Positions 9,019 to 17,751 of a stretch of DNA of 64,000 bases are shown here, in pieces. Position 1 is the first letter of the stretch, and the number at the start of each line of letters is the position of its first letter. Both the position numbers and the translations under genes were made by a program. The notes under the pieces were generated by a model. That model did not search any database. It was given only the letters and a program-made list of their open reading frames with translations, and was not told the DNA's origin. The DNA comes from Pseudomonas fluorescens (lineage in GTDB: Bacteria; Pseudomonadota; Gammaproteobacteria; Pseudomonadales; Pseudomonadaceae), in the NCBI RefSeq assembly GCF_902497785.1, contig NZ_CABVHK010000004.1, forward strand, positions 186,001 to 250,000, in the 5' to 3' direction.

Positions 9019-10130
9019 ACGACATCAACATTTCCACCCACGATGAAGACTACGGCCAGACAAGCATCGCGCTCAAGGGTCAGTCCTCCGCCGCTATGCT
9101 GGTTCAAGCCCATTGCCTGGGCGTCCAGAACCAGATGTTTTTGGACTTCGGCAAGCAGGACGGGCTCAAAACCCTCCAAAACGAAATCAACAGCGGCTTG
9201 GTCAAGGCGAAACAGAGTGCGGTCTACTACCTCGATGACCTGCAACCGCGGATTATCACCACGGTGACCAACATCGAAGCCTTCTTCGAACTGCACAACG
9301 TACTGCCTCAAATATTGCTGCCAGGCACAACGACCGCCGATGCCATCGCGATGCTGCGGGAAATGGAAAGCAGCGTCGAGGTGTACCGTCGCCAGGCGTC
9401 CGTCATCCAGACCGACTTGTCGAAAATTCGCACCGGATTTAGCGACGACAAGGCATTTTTCGATCGCTGCACCCTAGACCTCAGTGCGCTGCTCAATGGT
9501 GACAAAGGCGTGCTGGAAAGCATCAACAGCGAGCTGTCAGGCATCAACGGCAAGATAGCCGGAGTGGCAACCGGCATCGCCCTCAGCGGATTAGCGGCCA
9601 TCGGCGGCGTCGTGTTGCTCTTGATCGGGGCGGTGGGTTCCGTCGTCACAGGGGGCCTCGCCACGGCTCTCTGCGTCGGTGGCAGCGCGTTGTTGATCGG
9701 TGGTGTGGCCGGAGCGGTGGGGTCTTCTATCGCGCTGGCAGGCCTGCTCAATCTGAAAACCGACTTGATCACTCGACGCGAACGGCTCAATGCCGAAGTC
9801 GCGGTCGCCACCGGCCTTGCTTCCGGCTTGGGCGAGCTGGCTGTCAGTGCCAGCCAGGCCCAGGAGAGCGCGCAATTGATGGCGAACGCCTGGGGCTTCA
9901 TGGGCAGTCATCTGGAAATGCTGCGTGACCAACTCAAGCGCGGGCAGATCGACAGCCCGATGTTGCGTCAACTCTTGATCCGCGCAAGTCAGGGCGGCGT
10001 GCGCCTGATCCAGGCTGATACGGACACGATCAAACGGCAAATGACCACCCCGCGGGCCACCCTCGACCCTAAAAAACACATCGGTGATCTGATCACCGAA
10101 CAAGCCGCGTCTCTGGAAGAAGCTGCCTGA
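9015..10130 (+). CDS. ClyA-superfamily tripartite toxin component B candidate (long hydrophobic head)
   Basis: A 371-residue helical protein with a striking uninterrupted hydrophobic, Gly/Ala-rich stretch at about 182-245, flanked by helical coiled-coil arms. This is the layout of membrane-inserting B components (AhlB class, about 365 residues; also Bacillus HBL/Nhe proteins), where a hydrophobic hairpin enters the target membrane. No signal peptide, as in the family. I chose the ATG at 9015, 8 nt after aaggag, giving the ATGA overlap with the preceding stop; the frame is open upstream to 8895 but that extension lies in the upstream gene. XaxA-like toxins also have a hydrophobic head, so assignment to A/B/C order is inference. 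Confidence 0.7.
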   Translation: MNDINISTHDEDYGQTSIALKGQSSAAMLVQAHCLGVQNQMFLDFGKQDGLKTLQNEINSGLVKAKQSAVYYLDDLQPRIITTVTNIEAFFELHNVLPQILLPGTTTADAIAMLREMESSVEVYRRQASVIQTDLSKIRTGFSDDKAFFDRCTLDLSALLNGDKGVLESINSELSGINGKIAGVATGIALSGLAAIGGVVLLLIGAVGSVVTGGLATALCVGGSALLIGGVAGAVGSSIALAGLLNLKTDLITRRERLNAEVAVATGLASGLGELAVSASQAQESAQLMANAWGFMGSHLEMLRDQLKRGQIDSPMLRQLLIRASQGGVRLIQADTDTIKRQMTTPRATLDPKKHIGDLITEQAASLEEAA

Positions 10131-10163
10131 CAGCATCATTACGGAACACACAAGGAGTTCATC

Positions 10164-10961
10164 ATGTGGCAAGAAATTACGGCTCACATTAATGACGTGG
10201 TGCAGGAAACCCGCTCTCTGCCAGCTCCCCCCGGTCAACTGGGCGAGGTCAAGACGCATATTGATCAGTTGCCTGCGGCCATGCAGCAGGTGGCGGACGT
10301 TCAACATCGCATCATCCAGCACATTGAACGCTCCACCGAACTGATCAACACAGCACTGTTGCAAAGTAGCCAAAGCACCACCGACAGCAACGATGCGCTG
10401 CAGTCCTACACCTCACAGGCCGGTGCCGAAATCGAGCTGGTCAGCGGTGAGTTGCAAAGCGTGATGCAGACGATTGCCAACTTCCGAAACCTGCTCGGCC
10501 AGGACTCCGGGGCCCTGAAGAGCGAGGCCATGCAGGCACGCGCACGAGTCAAGGCACTGGAGGAGCGTCAACGGGAATTAGCCGACAAGGCCCAGGAGTT
10601 GCGCAATCGATCGATCTGGACGTGGCTATTCCCGGCGGCCAAGGCAATCGATGAGTTGGTCAGCCTGTGCCAACACGGCAAGTCTACCGAGGCAGCTCTG
10701 GAGGATGCGATCCGGGACCTGGGTGACAAACGCCGTGAAGCAAGCAACCTGATCCGTATCAGCGATGTGTGCGAGCAAGTGCTTAGTCTGCTTACCGCCA
10801 TGGCCGAGGGGTTGCAGGGGGTGATCAACCAGCAAGCGCTGCTCAAGGGTTACTTGAATAACGAGGACCGTCTGGCGTCGTTGACGACACCTGAAAACGC
10901 GCGCCTCTACCTGAACACTGTGCTCGGCATCCTGCGGATTATGAGAGCCCAGGCCAACTGA
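10164..10961 (+). CDS. ClyA-superfamily tripartite toxin component C candidate (short hydrophobic head)
   Basis: A 265-residue helical protein: coiled coil from about 35 to 148, a short hydrophobic/aromatic segment at 150-168 (SIWTWLFPAAKAIDELV), then a second coiled arm to about 245. The length and short head match C components of tripartite alpha-pore-forming toxins (AhlC is about 270 residues), which insert into one membrane leaflet and recruit B. RBS acaaggag, 33 bp after the previous stop. No signal peptide is visible. Confidence 0.65.
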   Translation: MWQEITAHINDVVQETRSLPAPPGQLGEVKTHIDQLPAAMQQVADVQHRIIQHIERSTELINTALLQSSQSTTDSNDALQSYTSQAGAEIELVSGELQSVMQTIANFRNLLGQDSGALKSEAMQARARVKALEERQRELADKAQELRNRSIWTWLFPAAKAIDELVSLCQHGKSTEAALEDAIRDLGDKRREASNLIRISDVCEQVLSLLTAMAEGLQGVINQQALLKGYLNNEDRLASLTTPENARLYLNTVLGILRIMRAQAN

Positions 10962-10985
10962 TCTACTAGAAGAAGGAGTTTCATC

Positions 10986-11609
10986 ATGATGTTATTTTTC
11001 GGCAAACCCAAAGGCAGTGCAAACGCCAGCGACGAAAACGCTTCCCGCGCAGGCCGCCTGCAAGCGCTGCGCAGCCATTTCTACGCATGGAAGCAGTGGA
11101 AGGAATTTGCACCGGACGCGTCGTTCCAGCCCCATGCCATCCAGCAAATGCTCAATGCTCTTGACGAAAAGCCCGCCAAGCACCTGAGCGACTACAGCGG
11201 TGACCCATCGAGACTGGTGCTCAATGCCCACGGCAACGACACCGTGTTCAACGGCTATAGCGGTCAAAAGGTAGCGACCATGCTCGAAAACCTGGGCATT
11301 CGCGAAGCCGGCACCCGGGAAATCTGGGTGGCCGCGTGCAGTGTGGCACTGCAGAAGCAGCAGCCAGGACCGACCGTGATCAGCCGCTTCGTCAATGACT
11401 TGCGCTTTCACTTGCTCCAGGCAGGGCTGAATATCAAGGTCTACGGGCCGCGCAATATCCTTTGGTACCGTGGCGGGCTAGTGCCCGTTGGTGATCAGCA
11501 GAAATACGAGTACAACGAGGTTTACATTGCACCTTTGCCGCCCGAGCTCGCTTCAGGCGAAGAACGCGAATACGCATTCAACGAGGGGTGGTTGCTCGCC
11601 CATCCTTGA
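10986..11609 (+). CDS. Stand-alone C80/caspase-like cysteine peptidase candidate
   Basis: A 207-residue soluble protein. It shows the clan CD arrangement of MARTX-type cysteine protease domains (peptidase C80): a beta-strand ending in His82 (LVLNAHGN), the downstream FNGYSGQKVATML segment, and a second strand ending in Cys118 (IWVAACSV), 36 residues later. In MARTX toxins this domain is embedded in a giant polypeptide and is activated by inositol hexakisphosphate. Here it is a separate gene, 24 bp after a toxin component, with gaaggag as RBS. Function as toxin-maturing or co-delivered effector is inference; the enzyme assignment rests on a few motifs. Confidence 0.55.
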   Translation: MMLFFGKPKGSANASDENASRAGRLQALRSHFYAWKQWKEFAPDASFQPHAIQQMLNALDEKPAKHLSDYSGDPSRLVLNAHGNDTVFNGYSGQKVATMLENLGIREAGTREIWVAACSVALQKQQPGPTVISRFVNDLRFHLLQAGLNIKVYGPRNILWYRGGLVPVGDQQKYEYNEVYIAPLPPELASGEEREYAFNEGWLLAHP

Positions 11610-11621
11610 TTCGGGCATTGA

Positions 11622-11651
11622 GGGGCCGTCGGTTTCAATGCCGACGGCCCC
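11622..11651. terminator. Bidirectional hairpin terminator
   Basis: A perfect 11 bp stem (ggggccgtcgg at 11622-11632, ccgacggcccc at 11641-11651) with an 8 nt loop, between the converging toxin operon and AraC-type gene. There is no strong T-run, so it may act as a barrier to read-through from both sides. Confidence 0.7.
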
Positions 11652-11653
11652 GC

Positions 11654-12154
11654 TCAAGGATCAGCAAGCTCACGCAGCGCCTTCAGACTTTCGCCGATGC
11701 GTGTCTGGCGGTAGCGGCCGGCCGACATGCCAAAGACTTTGCTGAAGCAGCGGTTGAACGTCCTGACCTCCTCGAAGCCGCAGCGGTAGGCAACTGTCTC
11801 GATTGGAATGCTGTAGGGCGGTACGGCCAACATTTCGCTTGCACGTAACAGGCGCAGCATGCGAATTGTCTGGGCCACTGTCTGTCGGCGCTGTGCAAAG
11901 GCGCGGTACACAGTGGTGCGTGAACAATTGATCAACTGCGCGACAGCACTTACGTTCAACGACGTATCTGCCAGGTGCTGTTCGATCATCATGCACGCTG
12001 TCTGATAGATCCATTCATGCTCTGGCTTGACGCATGTCGTTGCCAATACCGAGGCAGGACGCGGCCTGAGACGTGCCCAGAAACAAGTACCCTGATCACT
12101 GCTCGCCCACACACACCGCAATTCGGACACGTCTGCTTTGACTTTAGTCTCCAT
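11654..12154 (-). CDS. AraC/XylS-family transcriptional regulator
   Basis: A 166-residue protein whose C-terminal about 100 residues form the two helix-turn-helix units of AraC regulators (VSAVAQLINCSRTTVYRAFAQ, then PIETVAYRCGFEEVRTFNRCFSKVFGMSAGRYR). The N-terminal part is only about 55 residues, too short for a cupin or Ada-like sensor domain, so it is a compact member. I preferred the ATG at 12154 (gggga upstream) over a TTG at 12178. It converges with the toxin-like operon and is a candidate regulator of it only by position. Confidence 0.85.
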   Translation of the reverse strand: METKVKADVSELRCVWASSDQGTCFWARLRPRPASVLATTCVKPEHEWIYQTACMMIEQHLADTSLNVSAVAQLINCSRTTVYRAFAQRRQTVAQTIRMLRLLRASEMLAVPPYSIPIETVAYRCGFEEVRTFNRCFSKVFGMSAGRYRQTRIGESLKALRELADP

Positions 12155-12601
12155 TGTCTTCCCCTGTGCATCCTGCAAAACCTCCGTGTTCGTCTGGGGT
12201 AATCGTCCAGAATCCAGCCGATCGCTGTTAGCTCAGCTAATGACCTGCGAGCAGTTGTGCGACGTTTCTTGATCGTGCTGGGAGGTTGGCGTGGTTGGCG
12301 ACGTCGGGCCAAGCGTAGACGCAGCGTGTATCGAGACTCACATTTGCGGTCTTTGTCGGATCGATTCATCCGGCATGGCACTGGTCAATCAGGCGGGCTG
12401 TGTCTTGGTTGAGCGAGGGGAGGAGCTTGGCGGCCACCCTCCGTAGAATCGAAGAACTCGCCTGCGCGAGTGATTACGCCGCTTGACCCACTCCACTCGG
12501 GTGGGGGGCGAGGACGTGATGGAGGATTAACCTGCAGACCTCATAAAACGCATCCGCCGCACGTTCTGCAAAGGTGGTGCGAATTCAAAGAGGTGTCTGT
12601 C
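12155..12601. other. Intergenic region without recognised gene
   Basis: About 450 bases with no coding sequence I can support. It presumably holds the promoters of the AraC-type gene (leftward) and the metallo-hydrolase-like gene (rightward). The short open frames here lack family features. Confidence 0.5.
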
Positions 12602-13465
12602 GTGAACCGTTGTTTATCCACTCTGGCCGGTAATAGTCGCAAGCTTGATGGTGGCGTGATGTTCGGCAATACGCCGCGCCAGCGGTGGGCGGACTGGATC
12701 AAGCCCGACCAGGACAACCTGGTGGATCTTGCCTCGCGAGGGCTGTTGGTGCAGCAAGGCGGCAGGAACATCCTGGTTCTGGCGGGTGCCAGCGCTTTAC
12801 TTGCGCCATTGCGTCGGACCTGTAGCTGCCAAAAACATTCCTCCGGGTTGCTGGACAGCCTGGCGCAATACGGACTCGCTGAAGGTGACATCAGCGCGGT
12901 GGTGCTGACGCACTTACATGCGCAACTGACGCCCGAACTGTGTGCGGCAATTGATGATGGCGATACACCTCGCTTGCTGTTTCCTGCTGCGCATTACATT
13001 ACCGGTGAGCGTCACTGGTCCCGTGCGCTTCACAATCATCCCCATGATCGCGCCTTGTTCGTGCGGCAGATCGTGCGCAGGCTTGAAAGCAGTGGTCGAC
13101 TGGTGCTGATCGATGGCGCCCGATGCAATGAGCTGGGCGACGGCTGGCAGTTCCACTACAGCGATGGTTACACCCCCGGGCAATTGATCCCGGAAATCAC
13201 TATGCCAGGCGGGCCGGTGGTCTTTGCCGGTGACCTGATTCCGGGTACTCATTGGCTGCGTCTGGATGTCACCACTGCCAACGATCGCAATCCTGAAGGA
13301 TTGGTCGGCGAGAAAGAACGGCTACTGGATCACCTGGTGGCCAATGGTGGTCGCCTGGTTTTTTCCAGTGACCCGGAGATCGCGATGATCAAGGTCATGC
13401 GTGATCGACAATCGCGTTACCTGCCATTCGATCCGCACGCCACGTTGAGCCGTTTCGATTCTTGA
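12602..13465 (+). CDS. MBL-fold hydrolase-like protein with lost metal ligands
   Basis: A 287-residue metallo-beta-lactamase-fold protein recognisable by the family opening KLDGGVMFGN, the strand VVLTHLHAQL, the TPGQ turn and VVFAGDLIP. In active members the sequence is HxHxDH and TPGH. Here Asp and His of the first motif are replaced by Gln108 and Leu109, the TPGH histidine is Gln194, and the final histidine region reads FSSDPEIAM. Only His104, His106 and Asp211 remain. It is therefore likely not a normal dinuclear zinc hydrolase. The GTG at 12602 follows gaggtg and gives the usual family N-terminus; the frame is open to 12470. Confidence 0.75.
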   Translation: MNRCLSTLAGNSRKLDGGVMFGNTPRQRWADWIKPDQDNLVDLASRGLLVQQGGRNILVLAGASALLAPLRRTCSCQKHSSGLLDSLAQYGLAEGDISAVVLTHLHAQLTPELCAAIDDGDTPRLLFPAAHYITGERHWSRALHNHPHDRALFVRQIVRRLESSGRLVLIDGARCNELGDGWQFHYSDGYTPGQLIPEITMPGGPVVFAGDLIPGTHWLRLDVTTANDRNPEGLVGEKERLLDHLVANGGRLVFSSDPEIAMIKVMRDRQSRYLPFDPHATLSRFDS

Positions 13466-13613
13466 GCTGTTTCCCAATCCATGTCGTGGTGGGAGAGGTG
13501 CGCGAAGTGCACCGTTGTCTTACTGGAATTCATCGTACTGTTGAATGCAGTAGCGATAAACGGCCTAAAACTATAATCTCGGTAGATCAAAACTCTACAA
13601 TAGCGGGCGCAGC

Positions 13614-14516
13614 ATGGTACCTATCGATTCCTTCCAAGGCGTAATCACCTTCGTCGTGGCGGCGCGCTCGTCCAGCTTTACCCAGGCAGCCGATCGGTTG
13701 GGACTGTCGAAATCTGCCGTGGGCAAGGCCGTTGCGCGCCTGGAGGAGCGTTTGGGCACGCAGTTGTTTCATCGCACGACGCGGCGGATTTCCCTGACCG
13801 CCGATGGCGAGGCCTATTTCGCGGCGTGCTCCACAGCCTTGGAGGAAATCGGCACCGCTGAAAGCGGGCTGGGCCCCGGTGGTGGTGAGCCTTCTGGACG
13901 TTTGCGGGTTGATGTGCCGGTGGCTTTTGGACGCCGGGTCGTAGCGCCAATGTTGTTCGAGATCGCCAACAAATACCCATCACTGCAACTAAGCCTGACG
14001 TTTTCCGATTACCTAGTGGACCCATTCGAGGAAGGAATCGATTTGTTGGTACGGTTCGGCGAACTGCAGGACACCAGCGGCCTGGTAGCGCGGCGATTGA
14101 CTCGCCAACGCTGGGCCGTCTGTGCCTCCCCTGAATACCTGGCGCGCTTTGGCACGCCACAAACTCTGGAAGACTTGAGCCAGCATCGTTGTATCGTCGG
14201 CCATCGACGCGGTCAGCCGCTCGCGTGGCGAGTCATGCAGGCGGGGCGGACAGTTCGTTACGCTCCCCCCTCAGCACATCAGATTGGCGATGGCGAAGCC
14301 ATGATTCTTGCTGCAGTTGCAGGAACCGGCTTGTGTCAGATGCCGCGGAGCTTATTCCAGGATGATTTCGAAGCGAACAGGCTAGTTGAGGTGCTGCAAG
14401 CCTATGAGCCTGAGGCCGTTGATGTGCATGCAGTCTGGCCCAAGGTTTCGCATCTGCGTCCCAAGGTTCGGTATGTAGTCGACGAGCTGGTAAAGTTGTG
14501 TGCGCATTGGCAGTAA
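13614..14516 (+). CDS. LysR-family transcriptional regulator
   Basis: A 300-residue LTTR. The N-terminal winged helix (residues 5-65, FTQAADRLGLSKSAVGKAVARLE) is followed by the substrate-binding domain beginning near GRLRVDVPVAFGR. The FVVAARSSSFTQAA and TRRISLTADGE segments are of the CrgA-like group. It is transcribed from an AT-rich upstream region (13560-13610). Its target is unknown; the neighbouring MBL-like gene upstream on the same strand is separated by 148 bp. Confidence 0.9.
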   Translation: MVPIDSFQGVITFVVAARSSSFTQAADRLGLSKSAVGKAVARLEERLGTQLFHRTTRRISLTADGEAYFAACSTALEEIGTAESGLGPGGGEPSGRLRVDVPVAFGRRVVAPMLFEIANKYPSLQLSLTFSDYLVDPFEEGIDLLVRFGELQDTSGLVARRLTRQRWAVCASPEYLARFGTPQTLEDLSQHRCIVGHRRGQPLAWRVMQAGRTVRYAPPSAHQIGDGEAMILAAVAGTGLCQMPRSLFQDDFEANRLVEVLQAYEPEAVDVHAVWPKVSHLRPKVRYVVDELVKLCAHWQ

Positions 14517-14562
14517 AACGCATGCAAACCCGGTTAGCACCGGACTGTCGATCACTGTCTGG

Positions 14563-15189
14563 CTAATTTTCAGAATCATCGCCGATGGTAGGCAACCGCC
14601 AACCGAAGTGAAGTGAAGCCATCCGCAGCACCGTACATCCTCCTGCGGTCAGCCACGAAATCACCACCGTATTTGCGCCGCTGTAACTGAGCAAAACTTC
14701 AACACCTGCGCCTGCCAAAGCGGCAGACGCGTAGATTTCCCGCTGCAGGATGCCTGGCACCCGCGATAGCAAAATATCTCTGAGTACTCCGCCTCCGACT
14801 GCGCTGACCATCCCCAGTAAAATCGCGACCTCGGCACCGGCCTGGACGGCCAATGCCTTTTTCGCGCCTGCCACTGCAAACAGCCCAAGGCCAATGGAGT
14901 CGAATAGTTGTACGGGGGATTTCATTCGACACACCATCGGGTAGGCACACACCACCCACGCTGCAGCGATCAGCGACACCACCAGATAGCGCCAGCTCGA
15001 CAGCCCGGCCGGCGGCAGTGTGCCAAGACACAGATCCCGAAGAATCCCGCCACCGCACGCGACGATGAACGTGATGGTAGCGATGCCGAACAGATCCAAT
15101 CGTTGCTGACGTGCGGCAACTGCGCCGCTTACACCAAATGCAAACGTGCCGAGCAGATCCAGGACGGTGTAAATCAGGTGAGTGTCCAT
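14563..15189 (-). CDS. TRIC/UPF0126-family membrane protein (cation channel homologue)
   Basis: A 208-residue protein with about seven membrane helices arranged as two repeats. Each repeat contains the family signature: CGGGILRDLCLG and VGGGVLRDILLSRVP. Prokaryotic members form trimeric potassium-permeable channels (TRIC family); the physiological role in Pseudomonas is unclear. It is on the same strand as, and 7 bp downstream of, the M20 peptidase gene, so it is probably in an operon with it. Confidence 0.9.
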   Translation of the reverse strand: MDTHLIYTVLDLLGTFAFGVSGAVAARQQRLDLFGIATITFIVACGGGILRDLCLGTLPPAGLSSWRYLVVSLIAAAWVVCAYPMVCRMKSPVQLFDSIGLGLFAVAGAKKALAVQAGAEVAILLGMVSAVGGGVLRDILLSRVPGILQREIYASAALAGAGVEVLLSYSGANTVVISWLTAGGCTVLRMASLHFGWRLPTIGDDSEN

Positions 15190-15196
15190 TGCTGTG

Positions 15197-16453
15197 TCAC
15201 TTAGCGGTCCCGAACCAGGCGAAGGCTGCGCAAAGCATCGTTTCGAGACCCGTACGCAAAGTAGGGTGCAGTAAAGGTGCGAACTGAGGCGAGTGATTGC
15301 TCGGGATGTTGTTTATTTTTCCCTTGGCCTTGGCCTGTTCGTACACTTGCGGGTCTGTACAACCTACAAACCAGAATACGTAGGGCACCTTCCATGCGCG
15401 GCCGAACACACTGAAATCCTCACTCGCCGCGGCCGGCGCCGTTTCATAGGCTCTGTCGCCAAACCAGGCTCCAAAGGCCTCAGCCAAACGGGTAGAGGCG
15501 CGCTCATCATTGACCGTCAACGGGTAGCGGTTGATTGTTGTGATCTCGGGGTCGCGTGGAGCATTGGATGCAGAGCATTCGGCGCAGCAGATCCGTTTGA
15601 TGGCACCCAGCATGTGCTCGCGCACACCCTCGTCGTAGGTGCGCATATTGAGTTTCAACGTCGCATTGTCCGGGATGATGTTTTCCTTGGTGCCAGCCTG
15701 TAACGAGCCAACCGTCAGGACTGCCTGGTCCAGCGGGGAGATTTCTCTCGACACAATGGTTTGCAGGCGCAGCACCGTTGACGCCGCCATGATCACCGGA
15801 TCTACCGAGGTTTGTGGCTGTGAGCCATGGGCGCCTCGGCCGAACATCTTGATTTTCAGGCTGTCACCGGCCGAAAGAATGGTGCCGCTGCGGTGCCCCA
15901 CAGTACCGGCTGGCCCCACCATCACATGCTGACCCAGAATGATGTCCGGCTTGGGGAAGCGATCAAGCATGCCGTCGTCGATCATGTTCCGCGCGCCCAC
16001 ACCCACTTCTTCACCCGGTTGGAAAACAGCCAGGAGGGTACCCCGCCAGGTGCTGCGGTTTTCGGACAATACCCGAGCAACCCCCATCAACCAGGTGACA
16101 TGCATGTCATGCCCACACGAGTGGCAGACAGAAACCTCCACACCATCTTCGTCGCGGGTGACCACGTCGCTGGCGTAGGGCAGGCCTGTCGCTTCGGCCA
16201 TGGGCAACGCGTCCATGTCGGCGCGCAGCATCACCACCGGGCCTTCACCGTTGCGCAGCACGCCGACAACGCCGGTGACACCTATTTCGCGTGTCACCTC
16301 GTATCCGTAACGCACAAGGTAGTCGGCGGCGATTTTCGCGGTGCGATACTCATACATCGACAGTTCAGGATGACGGTGCAAGTCCTTGTAGACTTCTTCG
16401 AGCTCAGGCAACAAGGCATCAAGATCTGGAATCAACTTTTCGAGAGACGACAT
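15197..16453 (-). CDS. M20-family amidohydrolase (hippurate hydrolase/aminoacylase type)
   Basis: A 418-residue cytosolic metallo-amidohydrolase. Motifs in order: LHRHPELSMYEYRT, RADMDALPM, HSCGHDMHVTWLMG (zinc ligands), FQPGEEVGVGARNM (catalytic Glu), GQHVMVGPAG and AASEDFSVFGR. These match the IAA-amino-acid hydrolase/hippurate hydrolase branch, which releases an amino acid from an N-acyl group. The length is slightly above the typical 390. It lies 51 bp after the MarR-type gene and upstream of the TRIC gene on the same strand, which suggests MarR control and an acylated or aromatic substrate. Confidence 0.9.
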   Translation of the reverse strand: MSSLEKLIPDLDALLPELEEVYKDLHRHPELSMYEYRTAKIAADYLVRYGYEVTREIGVTGVVGVLRNGEGPVVMLRADMDALPMAEATGLPYASDVVTRDEDGVEVSVCHSCGHDMHVTWLMGVARVLSENRSTWRGTLLAVFQPGEEVGVGARNMIDDGMLDRFPKPDIILGQHVMVGPAGTVGHRSGTILSAGDSLKIKMFGRGAHGSQPQTSVDPVIMAASTVLRLQTIVSREISPLDQAVLTVGSLQAGTKENIIPDNATLKLNMRTYDEGVREHMLGAIKRICCAECSASNAPRDPEITTINRYPLTVNDERASTRLAEAFGAWFGDRAYETAPAAASEDFSVFGRAWKVPYVFWFVGCTDPQVYEQAKAKGKINNIPSNHSPQFAPLLHPTLRTGLETMLCAAFAWFGTAK

Positions 16454-16504
16454 GGGGTACTCCTTAATGTAAAAGAGGGCGGAAAAAGTGGGGGAGGGAC
16501 GGTG

Positions 16505-16933
16505 TCAGGAAGGCGGAAGCAGACTTTCCATCAGCTTTGAAAGCAGGCCATCCAGTGCTACGCGTTCCTTGGTCGAGAGCGCGCAAACCAGTTGATCTTC
16601 CAGTTCAGAACCAACGGCAGAGGATTCGTCAGCGATTCGTGAGCCCTCGGCAGTTGTGCGCAAACCAACGCTGCGGCGGTCGACAGGGTGAGGGGCGCGC
16701 GCGATCAGATCACGCGACTCCAGCAGCGCCAACGTTTTGGAGAGCAGTGTTTTTTCCAGAAAGGCGCGTGATGAAACTTCTTTTGGAGTGATGTCCGGGC
16801 AGGCCTGAATCAGACGCAACACCCGCAATCCCCGGACATCCAGATCCCAATGCTGACGGTACACGGTGTTCGCGTGATCCATCAGCAGCGCACTGGTCAT
16901 GTCCAGTTTGAAATTCAGAAAGTCGGAATACAT
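16505..16933 (-). CDS. MarR-family transcriptional regulator
   Basis: A 142-residue winged-helix regulator: VLRLIQACPDITPKEVSSRAFLEKTLLSKTLALLESRDLIARAPHPVDRRSVGLRTT covers the recognition helix and wing, with the DRRSVGLRTT wing typical of MarR. It probably senses an aromatic or acyl ligand. Upstream of the start lies an excellent dyad (16969-16989) that is a likely autoregulatory operator. It heads an operon with the M20 hydrolase. The CoA-transferase operon on the same strand ends 168 bp upstream. Confidence 0.9.
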   Translation of the reverse strand: MYSDFLNFKLDMTSALLMDHANTVYRQHWDLDVRGLRVLRLIQACPDITPKEVSSRAFLEKTLLSKTLALLESRDLIARAPHPVDRRSVGLRTTAEGSRIADESSAVGSELEDQLVCALSTKERVALDGLLSKLMESLLPPS

Positions 16934-16968
16934 GGCAGGCTCCAGTCGAATGGCTGAAGTATAAATAT

Positions 16969-16989
16969 ATAGTTGAAATATTCAACTAT
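16969..16989. promoter_or_regulatory. Putative MarR operator (inverted repeat)
   Basis: Perfect 9 bp arms ATAGTTGAA/TTCAACTAT around a 3 nt centre, embedded in AT-rich DNA 36 bp upstream of the marR-like start. Size and symmetry fit MarR-family operators. Autoregulation is inferred from position. Confidence 0.75.
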
Positions 16990-17101
16990 TATTTCAGTGA
17001 CTGGCCGCTCTCTGGCTTGAACCCTGGAGACGTGAATACACGTTGCCGGACAAGCCTAAAGCCGTCCGGCACATTGTTGCGTGCCAGGCAGAGTCAATCC
17101 G

Positions 17102-17743
17102 TTATCGGATCAACGGCACGCCACTGAGCGTTTGCAATGCCTCAAAGCTGATATCAGCGACAATCTCCCGGACCTTCAATCCTTTCGCAGTGACATCCAG
17201 AATAACCAGGTCGGTATAAATCCGAGTCACGCAGCCAATGCCGGTCAGCGGGTAGGTGCATTTTGGCACCAATTTGCTTTCGCCCGTCTTGGTCAGGTGA
17301 TCCATCATGACGAACACTTGGCGTGCGCCTGTCGCGAGGTCCATCGCGCCACCCACTGCCGGAATGGAACCTTCGGCGCCGGTGTGCCAGTTGGCTAGGT
17401 CGCCGTTGACCGAGACCTGGAAGGCGCCGAGCACGGCAATATCGATGTGCCCGCCGCGCATCATCGAGAACGAATCGGCGTGGTGAAAATAGGCGCCACC
17501 GGGCAGCAGTGTTACATGCTGTTTGCCCGCGTTGATCAGGTCATCGTCTTCCTCACCCGGCGCAGGACTCGGGCCCATGCCCAGTACACCGTTTTCACTG
17601 TGCAGGAAGACTTCCTTTTCACCCAGGTAGTTGGCCACCAGCGTGGGCACGCCAATACCCAGGTTCACGTACGAACCTTCGATAATATCGTCGGCCACAC
17701 GCTGGGCCATTTCGCTGCGCGATAGTTTTTTCATGACAGTCAT
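17102..17743 (-). CDS. 3-oxoacid CoA-transferase subunit B
   Basis: A 213-residue beta subunit of a family I CoA-transferase. The catalytic glutamate lies in SENGVLGMG, and GIGVPTLVANYL and GGAMDLATGARQVFVMM are family blocks. It pairs with the alpha subunit just upstream to move CoA from an acyl-CoA to a 3-oxoacid (acetoacetate or 3-oxoadipate). Sequence alone does not separate AtoA/ScoB from PcaJ. The start is ATG 17743 with tgagg upstream; the gap to subunit A is 8 bp. Confidence 0.9.
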   Translation of the reverse strand: MTVMKKLSRSEMAQRVADDIIEGSYVNLGIGVPTLVANYLGEKEVFLHSENGVLGMGPSPAPGEEDDDLINAGKQHVTLLPGGAYFHHADSFSMMRGGHIDIAVLGAFQVSVNGDLANWHTGAEGSIPAVGGAMDLATGARQVFVMMDHLTKTGESKLVPKCTYPLTGIGCVTRIYTDLVILDVTAKGLKVREIVADISFEALQTLSGVPLIR

Positions 17744-17751
17744 GGCAGGCC

